From assembly GCA_030603385.1 (NCBI GenBank), contig JAUVXW010000003.1, positions 62,001 to 126,000 of the forward strand: 64,000 bases of DNA, in the 5' to 3' direction. This DNA is from Promethearchaeota archaeon (lineage in GTDB: Archaea > Asgardarchaeota > Lokiarchaeia > Sigyniarchaeales > SOKP01). The notes below the pieces were generated by a model. That model was given only the letters and a program-made list of their open reading frames with translations, was not told the DNA's origin and made no database searches. Shown piece by piece: positions 27,406-36,826 of the stretch; position 1 is the stretch's first letter; the number at the start of each line of letters is the position of its first letter. Both the position numbers and the translations under genes were made by a program.

Positions 27406-28971
27406 CTATTTATCTTCTTGTTCTCTCTTTTGTTTTGCTATTAAAGCTTTTCTAAACTTTTCAAGCATTGCTCTTGGTGTTACTGTGTAATCTTCTTGTC
27501 GTTCAAATCTTTTTAAGTTTTTCTTAATTCCAAATAAATATTTAGCAATATCTTTAAGCTTCTCTAATGGATATCGTCCCATCATTGCAATAGTTTCCAT
27601 TTGGGGTGATCCACCACCATGAAGTCCAGCAACTTGCAATAGACCTGCAATATCAGAACATCCAATACATTCAATTCCTTTAAAACATTTTAGGACATTC
27701 TCTGGGGACACTCTTGGATTTCTTTGCATATACTTCATTGCTAAAGGCCCTACTTCTTTATCATAGAATGTATCGAGAAATGGCAGTGTTGCCATTAATC
27801 CACCTGCCAAATCAGCCAAAATCTTATATTCTTCATATATTTGCTCCCCCGCAAGTTTACGCCCCGCATTCGTAAGAATCTCATCTGGAACTTGAGTACC
27901 AGATGGAGCTTTTTCAGAATGGAGAGCACTTGATTCACCTGCAGCAAAAACTAATTCTGCTGTTCCTAAAATATGTGAAAGCTTATCTCTTACATGGGAT
28001 GTGCTTTGAATTCCATTATACTCTGCAACTAGAGCAGCAGCACTGGCTAGCACTTCTGACATTGCTGCTTTACAACCTGTGTAAGAATGACGATGATAAT
28101 GTGCAAACATTAAAGCTAAAAATCCTGCAAAAGGTGTTTGTTTATGATCTGCATGACCATTTAAAAAAACTCGTTCTTTGGGGATGAAGACGTCATCAAA
28201 TATTATAAATGTTTCACTGTCACCGAGAGCTAAGGCTGCAGATTTCATACTCTCTGGAACATTTTTAGGTTGATGAAAATATGCAGGTCTTACAAGTAAT
28301 TTTACACCCTCCCAATCAGCTGGGATTGCAAAAGCAACTGCATAATCGTGATCATCTGGCATCATCATTCGACAGGGAACCGCGATTATCTCATGTATAT
28401 AAGGTGTATTGGTGATACTACATTTTGCACCGCGGACTATAATGCCATCATCTCTCGTTTCGACAATCCGTAAATATGCATCTGGATTTTCTTGTTGCGA
28501 AGGGCGTTTTAAGCGATCACCCTTAACATCAGTCGACGCACAAGAGCCCGCTAAATCATTTTCTTGAAAATATTTTAAGAACTTTTCGAAATTTTCATAA
28601 TAATTTGTTCCTAATGCTTGATCACATTCATAAGTAATAACAGAAAGAGCATTTAGGGCGTCTATTCCCATACATCTTTGAATACAGCCTGAAACTCTAT
28701 GGCATAAAACTCTAGTCATTCTTTGCTTTTTAAATAAATCCTCTTTACTCTGATGGATGTGGCAAAATCTATTTATCTTTTCTCCAGTTAAGTGAGAGGT
28801 TGCCGTACATAGATCTTCAAATTTCTTATCGTGAGCAAGGTCATATGTCTCGCGCATGATATTAATTCCGCCTCTTATTCGAGGATCATCTCGACCAACC
28901 ACTTCGTCACCTATCCATATGTTCTTTTTCATCAAGTAGAGTGACTCAAGATATTCTTCAAAAGTTTTCAT
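27406..28971 (-). CDS. 4-hydroxybutyryl-CoA dehydratase/vinylacetyl-CoA isomerase-type protein
   Basis: Protein of 521 residues in the 4-hydroxyphenylacetate 3-hydroxylase/4-hydroxybutyryl-CoA dehydratase family. The dehydratase binds FAD and a [4Fe-4S] cluster through Cys-x3-Cys and His-x6-Cys; both are here as SGCIQRC and HRHSYTGC. This favours the dehydratase, which converts 4-hydroxybutyryl-CoA to crotonyl-CoA by a ketyl radical route, over a monooxygenase that lacks the cluster. Other features: CASTDVKGDR, IFDDVFIPKERVF and GLHGGGSPQME. Start at the second Met (28971, MKTFEEYLES) fits the family; the track's 28980 adds three residues. It stands alone on the minus strand. Confidence 0.85.
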   Translation of the reverse strand: MKTFEEYLESLYLMKKNIWIGDEVVGRDDPRIRGGINIMRETYDLAHDKKFEDLCTATSHLTGEKINRFCHIHQSKEDLFKKQRMTRVLCHRVSGCIQRCMGIDALNALSVITYECDQALGTNYYENFEKFLKYFQENDLAGSCASTDVKGDRLKRPSQQENPDAYLRIVETRDDGIIVRGAKCSITNTPYIHEIIAVPCRMMMPDDHDYAVAFAIPADWEGVKLLVRPAYFHQPKNVPESMKSAALALGDSETFIIFDDVFIPKERVFLNGHADHKQTPFAGFLALMFAHYHRHSYTGCKAAMSEVLASAAALVAEYNGIQSTSHVRDKLSHILGTAELVFAAGESSALHSEKAPSGTQVPDEILTNAGRKLAGEQIYEEYKILADLAGGLMATLPFLDTFYDKEVGPLAMKYMQRNPRVSPENVLKCFKGIECIGCSDIAGLLQVAGLHGGGSPQMETIAMMGRYPLEKLKDIAKYLFGIKKNLKRFERQEDYTVTPRAMLEKFRKALIAKQKREQEDK

Positions 28972-29148
28972 AATTAGCAATAATATCTTATTTTAAAAAA
29001 ATTTTCAGAAATTAAACTTAAAACACATATCAAGAATTAACTATTTTTACTTATTTTCATTAAAAAATATAATTATTAGGAAATAAGTTGATTAACAAAA
29101 TCATTTAATTGATTTTGTTTTATCTGTTCAATAAAAAATCGTCGATAT

Positions 29149-30135
29149 ATGAATGAAGAATTAACTCCAGAAAAAATTCAAAAAAGTTTTCTAAATGGAG
29201 ATATAACTAAAGAAGATACTGCTGATCGTTTAATCTCATTAATTGATAGAAGCGAGGATGCGAAAGTTCGGACAGCAAGTATTGAAGCATTGGAAAAAAT
29301 AGATTTTAAGGATGAAATTATTTTTAAAATTCTTGAAAATCATTTAGTATCTGATGAGAATGCTAGTGTTAGAGCTTCAGCAGCAAAAGTTATTATTCTA
29401 AACTTTCTAGATGAAGGATTAGAACCTTTAGAATGGACTACTAAGCATGATAAATCACCTTTAGTTATGAAAGCGATTTTTGATACATTTGCGAGTAAGA
29501 AAATCTCAAACCACGAAGCAATCGAGAAAAACTTAAGTAGTTTTCTGGAGACATTCGCTTTAAATTTGGGGGTTGCGTTTGAAGAAGCTAGGTTTTTTTT
29601 GGATTTAGAAGCTATATTTTCGAAAGGTAAGAGAAGTTATGAAGTTAATCCTCTTGATTATAAAAATTTTGAAGTACTGTATGATTATAAAGATTCTGAA
29701 CCATGGTTAGTGATAAAAAATAAGCACGTTGTGGTCCTTAACCTAAATTTTTTCAATTGGAGATTTGTTAAGGAAAATGGGGAGCTTCTTAATTCCTTTT
29801 CAAAATTAAAATACTTGGACATCTATCTCAATATGATTAAAAAATACAATAATTTTAATCTTGAATATACCAAAGTTCCTGAATCAATTGGTAGACTTAC
29901 ATCCCTCAAAAAGTTAGCATTAGCAAGAAATAATCTTCAGAGTATTCCTGAATCAATAAAAAATTTAAATTTGCTTTCAGAGTTAGATTTAAGCCATAAT
30001 CAATTTCAAGAAATCCCTCTAAGTTTAAAATCACTTAATTCACTTGAGCTATTAAATATGAAAAGCAATAATCTTCAGAGCGTTCCTCAATCAATGAAGA
30101 ATTTTGTGAATTCTCTTGCAGATTTTAAATTATAA
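29149..30135 (+). CDS. HEAT plus leucine-rich-repeat protein
   Basis: 328 residues in two parts. Residues about 20-130 are HEAT-like helical repeats (AKVRTASIEALEKI, ASVRASAAKVII). From about 240 there are at least four leucine-rich repeats of the plant/bacterial type (LTSLKKLALARNNLQSIPES, LSELDLSHNQFQEIP). There is no signal peptide, so it is cytoplasmic. LRR and HEAT repeats are protein-interaction modules, frequent in Asgard genomes. No partner can be named. The short conserved stretch between the two parts (PWLVIKNKHVVVLNL) may be a capping region. No obvious Shine-Dalgarno. Confidence 0.82.
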   Translation: MNEELTPEKIQKSFLNGDITKEDTADRLISLIDRSEDAKVRTASIEALEKIDFKDEIIFKILENHLVSDENASVRASAAKVIILNFLDEGLEPLEWTTKHDKSPLVMKAIFDTFASKKISNHEAIEKNLSSFLETFALNLGVAFEEARFFLDLEAIFSKGKRSYEVNPLDYKNFEVLYDYKDSEPWLVIKNKHVVVLNLNFFNWRFVKENGELLNSFSKLKYLDIYLNMIKKYNNFNLEYTKVPESIGRLTSLKKLALARNNLQSIPESIKNLNLLSELDLSHNQFQEIPLSLKSLNSLELLNMKSNNLQSVPQSMKNFVNSLADFKL

Positions 30136-30215
30136 ATACGAGTCTTAGATAATTAGTTAAATTTTAAAATTGAGAATAATATCATTAATTAATTTTTATT
30201 AATATAGTGATGATA

Positions 30216-31874
30216 ATGACAAATGGTAAAAAAATTAAGGGTGGCGATGTTTTAGTTAAATGTCTTTTAGAAGAAGATGTTAAGTATATATTTGGGATAG
30301 TAGGTGGTCAACTTTTAACGATATATGATGCTGTTTACAGATGGGGCCGTGAAAAAGGAATTGATACCGTTATGTTTCGGCATGAACAAGCTGCAGCGCA
30401 CGCAGCCGATGCGTGGGCTAGAGTTACTAATACACCAGGAGTGTGCATGGGAACAGTTGGTCCTGGTACAACACACTTGCTTCCAGGTGTAGCGGCTGCG
30501 TGGAGTGATAATATTCCTGTAATTACAATAGTGGCGCAAATGCATAGTAGAGATATTGATAGATTCATGTATCAGTCAGGATTAGATCAAATAACAATGT
30601 ACAAACCCATAACCAAATACCAAAAAGCTGTCCACAAGATAGAAGAAATTCCTGATGCTGTCCGCAAATCTTTTCGAGAAGCTATGGGGGGACGTCCTAG
30701 ACCTGTTTTATTAGAATTGCAAGAAGATGCATTAATTGCAGAGATTGATGAAGATAAGGTCTCAATTCTTACCAAAAATCAATATCGGGCAATTGGAAAG
30801 CCTGCAGTTGATAATCAATTAATTAAAGATTCACTCAACCTGCTGTTAAACGCAAAGAATCCTCTAATTATCTCAGGTGGAGGAGTTGCTCGGGCTGAAG
30901 CATGGAATGAGTTACAAGAATTTGCAGAATACTTGCAAATCCCCGTTATAACTACTATAAGTGGTATTGGTACTCTCTCAAATCAATCAAAATGCCATTT
31001 AGGTTTATCGTTTATATCGCATATGTCAATGGGACGTGAAGCTGATGTAGTTTTAAGTCTTGGTTGTAAATTTTCTTTTATATTAGGACACGGTGCAGAG
31101 CCGGCATGGAAGGATTCCCAAACATTAATACAGGTTGATATTGATCCTAGCATGATTGGACGAAATAAACCAGTCACCTTAGGAATTGTGGCTGATTGCA
31201 AATCATTTTTAACTCAAATTCTTGAGGAAGTAAAGCATTCGAAGAGAATTGAGAAAAGAGAATGGTTAGAAAAACTCATTAAGTCCAAAAACCAATATGA
31301 TACAACAATGAAGAAAAGTGCTTCCAATGACAGTATACCAATCACCCCAGAAAGGATGGTAAAAGAAGTTTTGGAGTTTATTGATGAAGATGCAATATTA
31401 ATAATAGATGGTGGAAACATTGCAAGTAGTGCATTTAGACAAATTAATTCATACAAGGACAGGAAGCCATTATCGACACTTCAATCAACAGGTATGGGGC
31501 ACTTAGGAACTTCAGTACCATGGGGTATAGGCGCTAAGCTGGCAAAACCAGAAAAACAAGTAATATCGATTTCAGGGGATGGTAGTTTCATGATAAATAT
31601 ACAAGATTTACAAACGGCAGTAAGTTTAGGCTTTAATAACTTGATCTTTGTAGTAGCTAATAATAGTGCGTGGGGTATGATTAAGACAGGGCAACAACAT
31701 GCGTTTGGCAAGCGATATATTGACGTAGACCTCCCTGAGTTTGATTATGCTAAATGTGCTGAGGCATTTGGATGTTATGGTGAATCTGTATCTGATCCCA
31801 ATGAAATTAAAAATGCTCTTGAACGCGCTAAAAACTCAAACAAACCAGCAGTCATTGATGTAAAAACTAAATAA
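30216..31874 (+). CDS. TPP-dependent enzyme, acetolactate synthase/2-hydroxyacyl-CoA lyase-like (copy 1)
   Basis: Three-domain thiamine-diphosphate enzyme. The catalytic Glu is in FRHEQAAAHAADAWAR; the TPP-binding motif is SGDGSFMINIQDLQTAV...NNSAWGM, with MGHLGTSVPWGIGAKLA before it. The family includes acetolactate synthase, oxalyl-CoA decarboxylase and 2-hydroxyacyl-CoA lyase. No ilvN, ilvC or ilvD lies near, and several acyl-CoA genes do, so a 2-hydroxyacyl-CoA lyase-type reaction is as likely as acetolactate synthesis. It lacks about 15-20 C-terminal residues shared by copies 2 and 3. Start: the track's GTG 30207 is possible, but ATG 30216 aligns with copy 2 (M-x-x-GKKI). Confidence 0.82.
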   Translation: MTNGKKIKGGDVLVKCLLEEDVKYIFGIVGGQLLTIYDAVYRWGREKGIDTVMFRHEQAAAHAADAWARVTNTPGVCMGTVGPGTTHLLPGVAAAWSDNIPVITIVAQMHSRDIDRFMYQSGLDQITMYKPITKYQKAVHKIEEIPDAVRKSFREAMGGRPRPVLLELQEDALIAEIDEDKVSILTKNQYRAIGKPAVDNQLIKDSLNLLLNAKNPLIISGGGVARAEAWNELQEFAEYLQIPVITTISGIGTLSNQSKCHLGLSFISHMSMGREADVVLSLGCKFSFILGHGAEPAWKDSQTLIQVDIDPSMIGRNKPVTLGIVADCKSFLTQILEEVKHSKRIEKREWLEKLIKSKNQYDTTMKKSASNDSIPITPERMVKEVLEFIDEDAILIIDGGNIASSAFRQINSYKDRKPLSTLQSTGMGHLGTSVPWGIGAKLAKPEKQVISISGDGSFMINIQDLQTAVSLGFNNLIFVVANNSAWGMIKTGQQHAFGKRYIDVDLPEFDYAKCAEAFGCYGESVSDPNEIKNALERAKNSNKPAVIDVKTK

Positions 31875-32136
31875 TAAACTTTTAGTCTAATGGCAAAGAT
31901 CTGGTCGCACTTACGATAATTTTGAAAAATGTCAGTTAGAATAAATAATGATTCTGAAGATCTTTTTTTTACTTCTATTTCTAATGAAATCTGTTAATAA
32001 ATAATTGGTATGATTCTACGATTTCATTCGATTCTGTAAAATCATAATTTTTTAATTATTTGTTGATTAGTTAATTATATAAATATTCAAGTCAAGATTA
32101 ATATCAAACTTATTATCCTTTTAAGATGTCAAAAGA

Positions 32137-33852
32137 ATGTCGAGTGGTAAAAAAATTAATGGTGGCGATGTTTTAATTAAATGCCTTTTAGAAGAAAATG
32201 TTAAATATATGTTTGGTATCCCTGGTGGGCAATTATTAAGTATGTATGATGCTGTTTATCGATGGGGTAGAGAAAAAGGTATCGATACTGTAATGTTTCG
32301 TCATGAACAGGCAGCTGCGCATGCAGCAGATGCTTGGGCAAGAATTACCAATACCCCAGGTGTTTGTTTTGGGACTGTTGGTCCTGGTGCGATGCATCTA
32401 GTTCCTGGTGTTGGGGCAGCATGGGCGGATAATATACCTGTTATAGCCATTGTACCTCAAGTTGATATTGCTTTACAGGATACTTTTACATTACAAGGGA
32501 ATCTTGATCAGGTAGCGTTATTTAAACCAATTACAAAATACCAAAAAAGTATAAGAGAATTAAAAAAAATTCCGGATGCAGTTCATAAAATATTTCGGGA
32601 GGCAACAGGAGGGCGACCTCAGCCTGTATTATTAGAAATTTTTCCAGATGCTTTGATTGAGCGTGTTAAGGAAGAAGATCTTCAAATTCTGTCAGCTAAA
32701 CAATATAGGGCGATTAATAAGCCAGCAATTTCTAAAGATATAATTAGCAAATCATTAGATTTATTATTAAGTGCGGAGAAACCTTTGATTGTATCTGGGG
32801 GAGGTGTCACACGATCAGGAGGATGGGATGAAGTACAGGAATTAGCAGAATATTTACAGATCCCTGTGATTACCACAGTTATGGGTACAGGGACGATGTC
32901 ATCGAGATCAAAATGTAATCTTGGAGTAGCAATGAATAATGCTATTTTTCAGGCAACTAGTCAGTCAGATATGGTTTTAGCTCTTGGTTGCAAATTTGGG
33001 TTTTCTATGGGGCATGGTAAATCACCTACTTGGAGTAAATCCCAAAAGATGATACAAGTTGATATTGACCCAACAATAATTGGTCGTGCTAAGCCAATTA
33101 CACTAGGTATTGAGGGGGATTGTAAAATATTTCTAAAACAAATTCTTGAGGAAGTTAAGAAAACTAAAGAAGTTGAAAAAAGAGAGTGGATGGAGACTTT
33201 AGCTGAAAGTAGGAAGAGTGTTATTGAATCAAAGATTAATGTAGCTTCAAATGATGAGATCCCAATAGATCCTCAAAGAATGATTAAAGATGTATTTCAA
33301 TTTATGGATGATGATGCTATATTAATTATCGATGGCGGAAATATTGCATTTTATGCTTTAGAGCAAATTGATTACTATAAACCCAGGAAACCTCTCTCAA
33401 CTCTTCAGGCAATCGGAATGGGACATCTTGGGGTATCTGTACCATATGGAATTGCCGCAAAATTAGCAAAACCAGACAAACAGGTAATTTCAATTTCTGG
33501 TGATGGGGCTTTTATGATAAATATCAATGATCTAGAAACTGCTGTAAGGCTTGGTTTGAAAAATTTAATTTATGTTATTGGGAATAACAGTGCATGGGGG
33601 ATGATTAAAGTTGGGCAAGAATTTGGGTATCAAAAGCGTTATATAGATGTAGATTTTCCAGATTTTGATTTTGCCAGATGTGCTGAGGGATTTGGATGTT
33701 ATGGGGAAGTAATAACTGATCCAAATGAAATCACCCCTGCTCTTAATAGAGCTAAAAACTCAGGTAAACCAGCAGTATTAGATGTTAAAATCAAATACGC
33801 CACCCCTGATGTTCTTATGTTATTGTTTTCATTGGGAGTATATTTTAGGTAA
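32137..33852 (+). CDS. TPP-dependent enzyme, acetolactate synthase/2-hydroxyacyl-CoA lyase-like (copy 2)
   Basis: 571-residue paralogue of the preceding gene, alike along the whole length by eye. It shares GGQLLSMYDAVYRWGREKG, the catalytic-Glu motif FRHEQAAAHAADAWAR and the TPP motif SGDGAFMININDLETAV. Around the substrate pocket it differs (DIALQDTFTLQGNLDQ against SRDIDRFMYQSGLDQ in copy 1), which suggests different substrates. It lies about 260 bases after copy 1 and 60 bases before copy 3, all co-directional, so copies 2 and 3 are probably co-transcribed. Confidence 0.82.
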   Translation: MSSGKKINGGDVLIKCLLEENVKYMFGIPGGQLLSMYDAVYRWGREKGIDTVMFRHEQAAAHAADAWARITNTPGVCFGTVGPGAMHLVPGVGAAWADNIPVIAIVPQVDIALQDTFTLQGNLDQVALFKPITKYQKSIRELKKIPDAVHKIFREATGGRPQPVLLEIFPDALIERVKEEDLQILSAKQYRAINKPAISKDIISKSLDLLLSAEKPLIVSGGGVTRSGGWDEVQELAEYLQIPVITTVMGTGTMSSRSKCNLGVAMNNAIFQATSQSDMVLALGCKFGFSMGHGKSPTWSKSQKMIQVDIDPTIIGRAKPITLGIEGDCKIFLKQILEEVKKTKEVEKREWMETLAESRKSVIESKINVASNDEIPIDPQRMIKDVFQFMDDDAILIIDGGNIAFYALEQIDYYKPRKPLSTLQAIGMGHLGVSVPYGIAAKLAKPDKQVISISGDGAFMININDLETAVRLGLKNLIYVIGNNSAWGMIKVGQEFGYQKRYIDVDFPDFDFARCAEGFGCYGEVITDPNEITPALNRAKNSGKPAVLDVKIKYATPDVLMLLFSLGVYFR

Positions 33853-33919
33853 ATATTTAAAAAACAAAAAATAAAAGAAATACCAATTTTTATATAAATT
33901 TTTACATTAGGTGAAAAAT

Positions 33920-35632
33920 TTGGCAGAAGAAAAGAAAATGATGAATGGTGGAGATGTTTTAGTGAAATGTCTCCTCCAAGAAAATGTGAAATATATGTTT
34001 GGAATCCCTGGTGGACAACTCCTTACTATGTATGATGCTATTTATCGATGGGGAAAAGAACAAGGTATAAGCACTATTTTATTCAGACATGAACAAGCAG
34101 CTGCTCATGCTGCTGATGCTTGGGCAAGACTAACTAATACTCCTGGAGTTTGCTTTGGAACAGTTGGTCCAGGAGCAACTCATCTTATTCCGGGAGTTGG
34201 GGCGGCGTGGGGTGATAGTATACCTGTTATTGCAATAGTACCACAGGTGAATAGTAGATTTGAAGATCACCAAACTCTACAAGGAAATCTTGATCAAATA
34301 ACGCTGTTCAAACCTATTACAAAATATCAAAAAAGCATTCGTAAAATTGAAGAGATACCTGATGCAGTTCGGAAAGTGTTTCGGGAAGCAACAAGTGGGC
34401 GTCCTAGACCCGTATTTTTAGAAATTTTTGAAGATGCATTTCTCGAAGAAATCGAAGAAAATAAGCTGTCAATATTATCTTCTGATAGATATAGGGCTAT
34501 TGGAAAACCCGCTGTTAACGATGAATTAATAAAAGAATCCCTAGATCTTTTACTAAATGCTGAAAAACCAATAATAATATCTGGTGGAGGAGTCTCAAGA
34601 GCAGGAGCTTGGAAGGAACTAGAAGAGTTTGCTGAGTATTTACAAATCCCGGTTATTACTTCCATCATGGGGATTGGTACGATTTCAAATAAATCTAAGT
34701 GTTTAGTTGGGGCTTCATTGGGAGGTCCTGCTGTTTCAGTAACGATAGAAGCAGACGTGATTTTAGCACTAGGCGTAAGATTTTCACATATATTAGGACA
34801 TGGTGAAGAACCATTTTGGAAAGACTCACAAAAGTTGATACAAGTCGATATTGACCCTACTAACATTGGAAGGGCGAAACCGATAACATTAGGTATTGTT
34901 GCTGATTGCAACATGTTTTTGAAGCAAATCCTTGAAGATGTAAAGAAGACCAAGAAGATTGAAAAAAGAGAGTGGTTGGAAAATGTTTTTGATGGTAGAC
35001 AAAAGGCGATTGAGGCTAATAACAAAAAAGCTTCAAGAGATAAAATTCCAATCATCCCCCAAAGATTAATCAAAGATGTCCTTGAATATATAGATGAGGA
35101 TGGAATATTAATAATTGATGCGGGAGATCTTACATGTTATGCTATGGAACAGATCGATTTTCATAAACCATTAGGACCTCTTTCAGTTCTTAATTCTGTA
35201 GGTATGGGGCATCTTGGAACATCTGTTCCCTATGGAATTGGAGCTAAATTAGCTAAACCCGATAAACAAGTTATTTCTTTATCTGGTGATGGCAGCTTTA
35301 TGATCAATATCCAAGATCTTGAGACTGCTGTGAGGTTAAATCTTAAAAATCTAATATATGTGATTGCTAACAATAGTGCGTGGGGGATGATTAAGTCAGG
35401 TCAAAAATTAGCGATGGGTAAACGTTATATAGATACAGATTTGCCAGAGTTTAATTATGCTGCTTGTGCTGAAGGATTTGGTTGTTATGGTGAAGTTGTC
35501 ACTGATCCTAATGAAATTAAACCTGCACTCGAACGAGCTAAAAATTCAAACAAACCCGCAGTAATAGATGTGAAAATAAAATATGATACTCCTGATGGCA
35601 CAAAATTACTGCTATCTATGGGTGTTCTATAA
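33920..35632 (+). CDS. TPP-dependent enzyme, acetolactate synthase/2-hydroxyacyl-CoA lyase-like (copy 3)
   Basis: Third tandem paralogue, about 570 residues, with the same catalytic Glu (FRHEQAAAHAADAWAR) and TPP motif (SGDGSFMINIQDLETAV). The track starts at GTG 33911, but that GTG is part of an AGGTGA Shine-Dalgarno; TTG 33920 lies five bases after it and gives MAEEKKMMNGG, matching the other copies. The C-terminal tail (YDTPDGTKLLLSMGVL) resembles that of copy 2. A long antisense ORF (34327-35073) is a shadow. The same reaction family as copy 1 is expected; which 2-oxo or 2-hydroxyacyl substrate each copy uses is open. Confidence 0.82.
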   Translation: MAEEKKMMNGGDVLVKCLLQENVKYMFGIPGGQLLTMYDAIYRWGKEQGISTILFRHEQAAAHAADAWARLTNTPGVCFGTVGPGATHLIPGVGAAWGDSIPVIAIVPQVNSRFEDHQTLQGNLDQITLFKPITKYQKSIRKIEEIPDAVRKVFREATSGRPRPVFLEIFEDAFLEEIEENKLSILSSDRYRAIGKPAVNDELIKESLDLLLNAEKPIIISGGGVSRAGAWKELEEFAEYLQIPVITSIMGIGTISNKSKCLVGASLGGPAVSVTIEADVILALGVRFSHILGHGEEPFWKDSQKLIQVDIDPTNIGRAKPITLGIVADCNMFLKQILEDVKKTKKIEKREWLENVFDGRQKAIEANNKKASRDKIPIIPQRLIKDVLEYIDEDGILIIDAGDLTCYAMEQIDFHKPLGPLSVLNSVGMGHLGTSVPYGIGAKLAKPDKQVISLSGDGSFMINIQDLETAVRLNLKNLIYVIANNSAWGMIKSGQKLAMGKRYIDTDLPEFNYAACAEGFGCYGEVVTDPNEIKPALERAKNSNKPAVIDVKIKYDTPDGTKLLLSMGVL

Positions 35633-35660
35633 TTTTTCTTATTTTTTTTATTTCTTTTTA
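35633..35660 (+). terminator. T-rich terminator after the TPP-enzyme cluster
   Basis: Immediately after copy 3 the coding strand carries runs of five to eight T (tttttcttattttttttatttc). A plausible U-tract terminator, although the alcohol dehydrogenase starts only about 50 bases on. Confidence 0.4.
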
Positions 35661-35689
35661 ACTAAAATTATAAATGTATGTGTTATACT

Positions 35690-36709
35690 ATGAAAGGAGT
35701 AATTTTTGAAGGGAAACATAAGATTTCAATTAAAGATGATTTAATAAAACCAGAAATAAATCCGGATGAAGTCTTAATTAAGGTGAAGAAAGTAGGTATT
35801 TGCGGGACAGGAGTTGGCTCTTATGAGAGTGGAGGGCCATATATCCCTGGTAACATTGTTGGTCATGAATTTTCTGGAGAAATCATCGAGATTGGGGAGA
35901 AAGTTAAGAAATTAAAGATTGGGAATAGAATAACTGTAAATCCTCAAATTCCTTGCCATGAATGTTATTATTGTATTCATGATCAAGAAAACAAGTGTAA
36001 GCTACAAAATTATGCACTTGGTACAACAGAACATGGTGCTATGAGAGACTATATTAACGTTAAAGCAGAAAGAGTTCATATTTTGCCCGATAATGTTTCT
36101 TATGAAAATGGAGCCATTGTAGAACCATTATCGATCGCAATAAACGCAGTTCAAGAATCTGATTTTAAAATTGGTGATAAAGCAGCAATTATTGGCGCAG
36201 GTCCAATCGGATTAATGGTGATTCAAGTATTACGAGTTTCTGGAGCTCAAAAAATATTTGTACTGGAACCTGTGGAATCAAAGCAAAAAAAAGCACTTGA
36301 TCTAGGCGCCGATAGAGTTTTTAATCCTAATGCTTGGAATAAAATTGTAAGATTAGCTGACAAAATAGGACCTGATCATGTATATGATTGTGTGGGATTA
36401 TCATCTACTGTAAGTACTTCTCTATCTCTCATTAAGAAAGGAGGCTGTATTACTGTAATAGGAATGCATGATAGTACATATGAATTAAAAAACGCTGGGT
36501 TACTAACAATAAATAGCATTACAATGAAAGGAGTTTATGGCTACAAACAAGAGACTTTTAGAACAGCTATAAGCTTGTTAGAACAAGGAAAAGTAAGTGG
36601 TGAGTTAATTATTACAAACCGAATAAAAATAGAAGAAGTCCCCCAAATGTTTGAAAAATTAGCAAATCCTCCTCATGATGAATTAAAAGTTATGGTTGAT
36701 TTTGAATAA
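35690..36709 (+). CDS. Zinc-dependent alcohol dehydrogenase family (MDR) protein
   Basis: Medium-chain dehydrogenase of about 340 residues. Catalytic zinc ligands: Cys in VGICGTG and His-Glu in VGHEFSGE. The structural zinc site is CHECYYCIHDQENKC (Cys-x2-Cys-x2-Cys-x7-Cys). Nucleotide-binding motif: IIGAGPIGLM. It resembles sorbitol and threonine dehydrogenase-like enzymes that oxidise secondary alcohols or polyols with NAD(P). ATG at 35678 is the longest start, but ATG 35690 gives the usual MKGVIFEG beginning. It sits between the TPP enzymes and the acyl-CoA dehydrogenase; it may act on a hydroxy or keto product of the former (inference). Confidence 0.87.
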   Translation: MKGVIFEGKHKISIKDDLIKPEINPDEVLIKVKKVGICGTGVGSYESGGPYIPGNIVGHEFSGEIIEIGEKVKKLKIGNRITVNPQIPCHECYYCIHDQENKCKLQNYALGTTEHGAMRDYINVKAERVHILPDNVSYENGAIVEPLSIAINAVQESDFKIGDKAAIIGAGPIGLMVIQVLRVSGAQKIFVLEPVESKQKKALDLGADRVFNPNAWNKIVRLADKIGPDHVYDCVGLSSTVSTSLSLIKKGGCITVIGMHDSTYELKNAGLLTINSITMKGVYGYKQETFRTAISLLEQGKVSGELIITNRIKIEEVPQMFEKLANPPHDELKVMVDFE

Positions 36710-36826
36710 AATAAAAATAGCATTTTTCCACTTTTTCTTCCATATTTTTTCATAAAAATATTTTAAGAATTTCGACTAATACTAATTATAATTTAAATTT
36801 TATAACTACTATAGGAAGTTGGATCA

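Noticed and set aside
34327-35073. 248-residue minus-strand ORF
   Set aside because: It is antisense to TPP-enzyme copy 3, which has full catalytic motifs; the minus translation has no recognisable domain.
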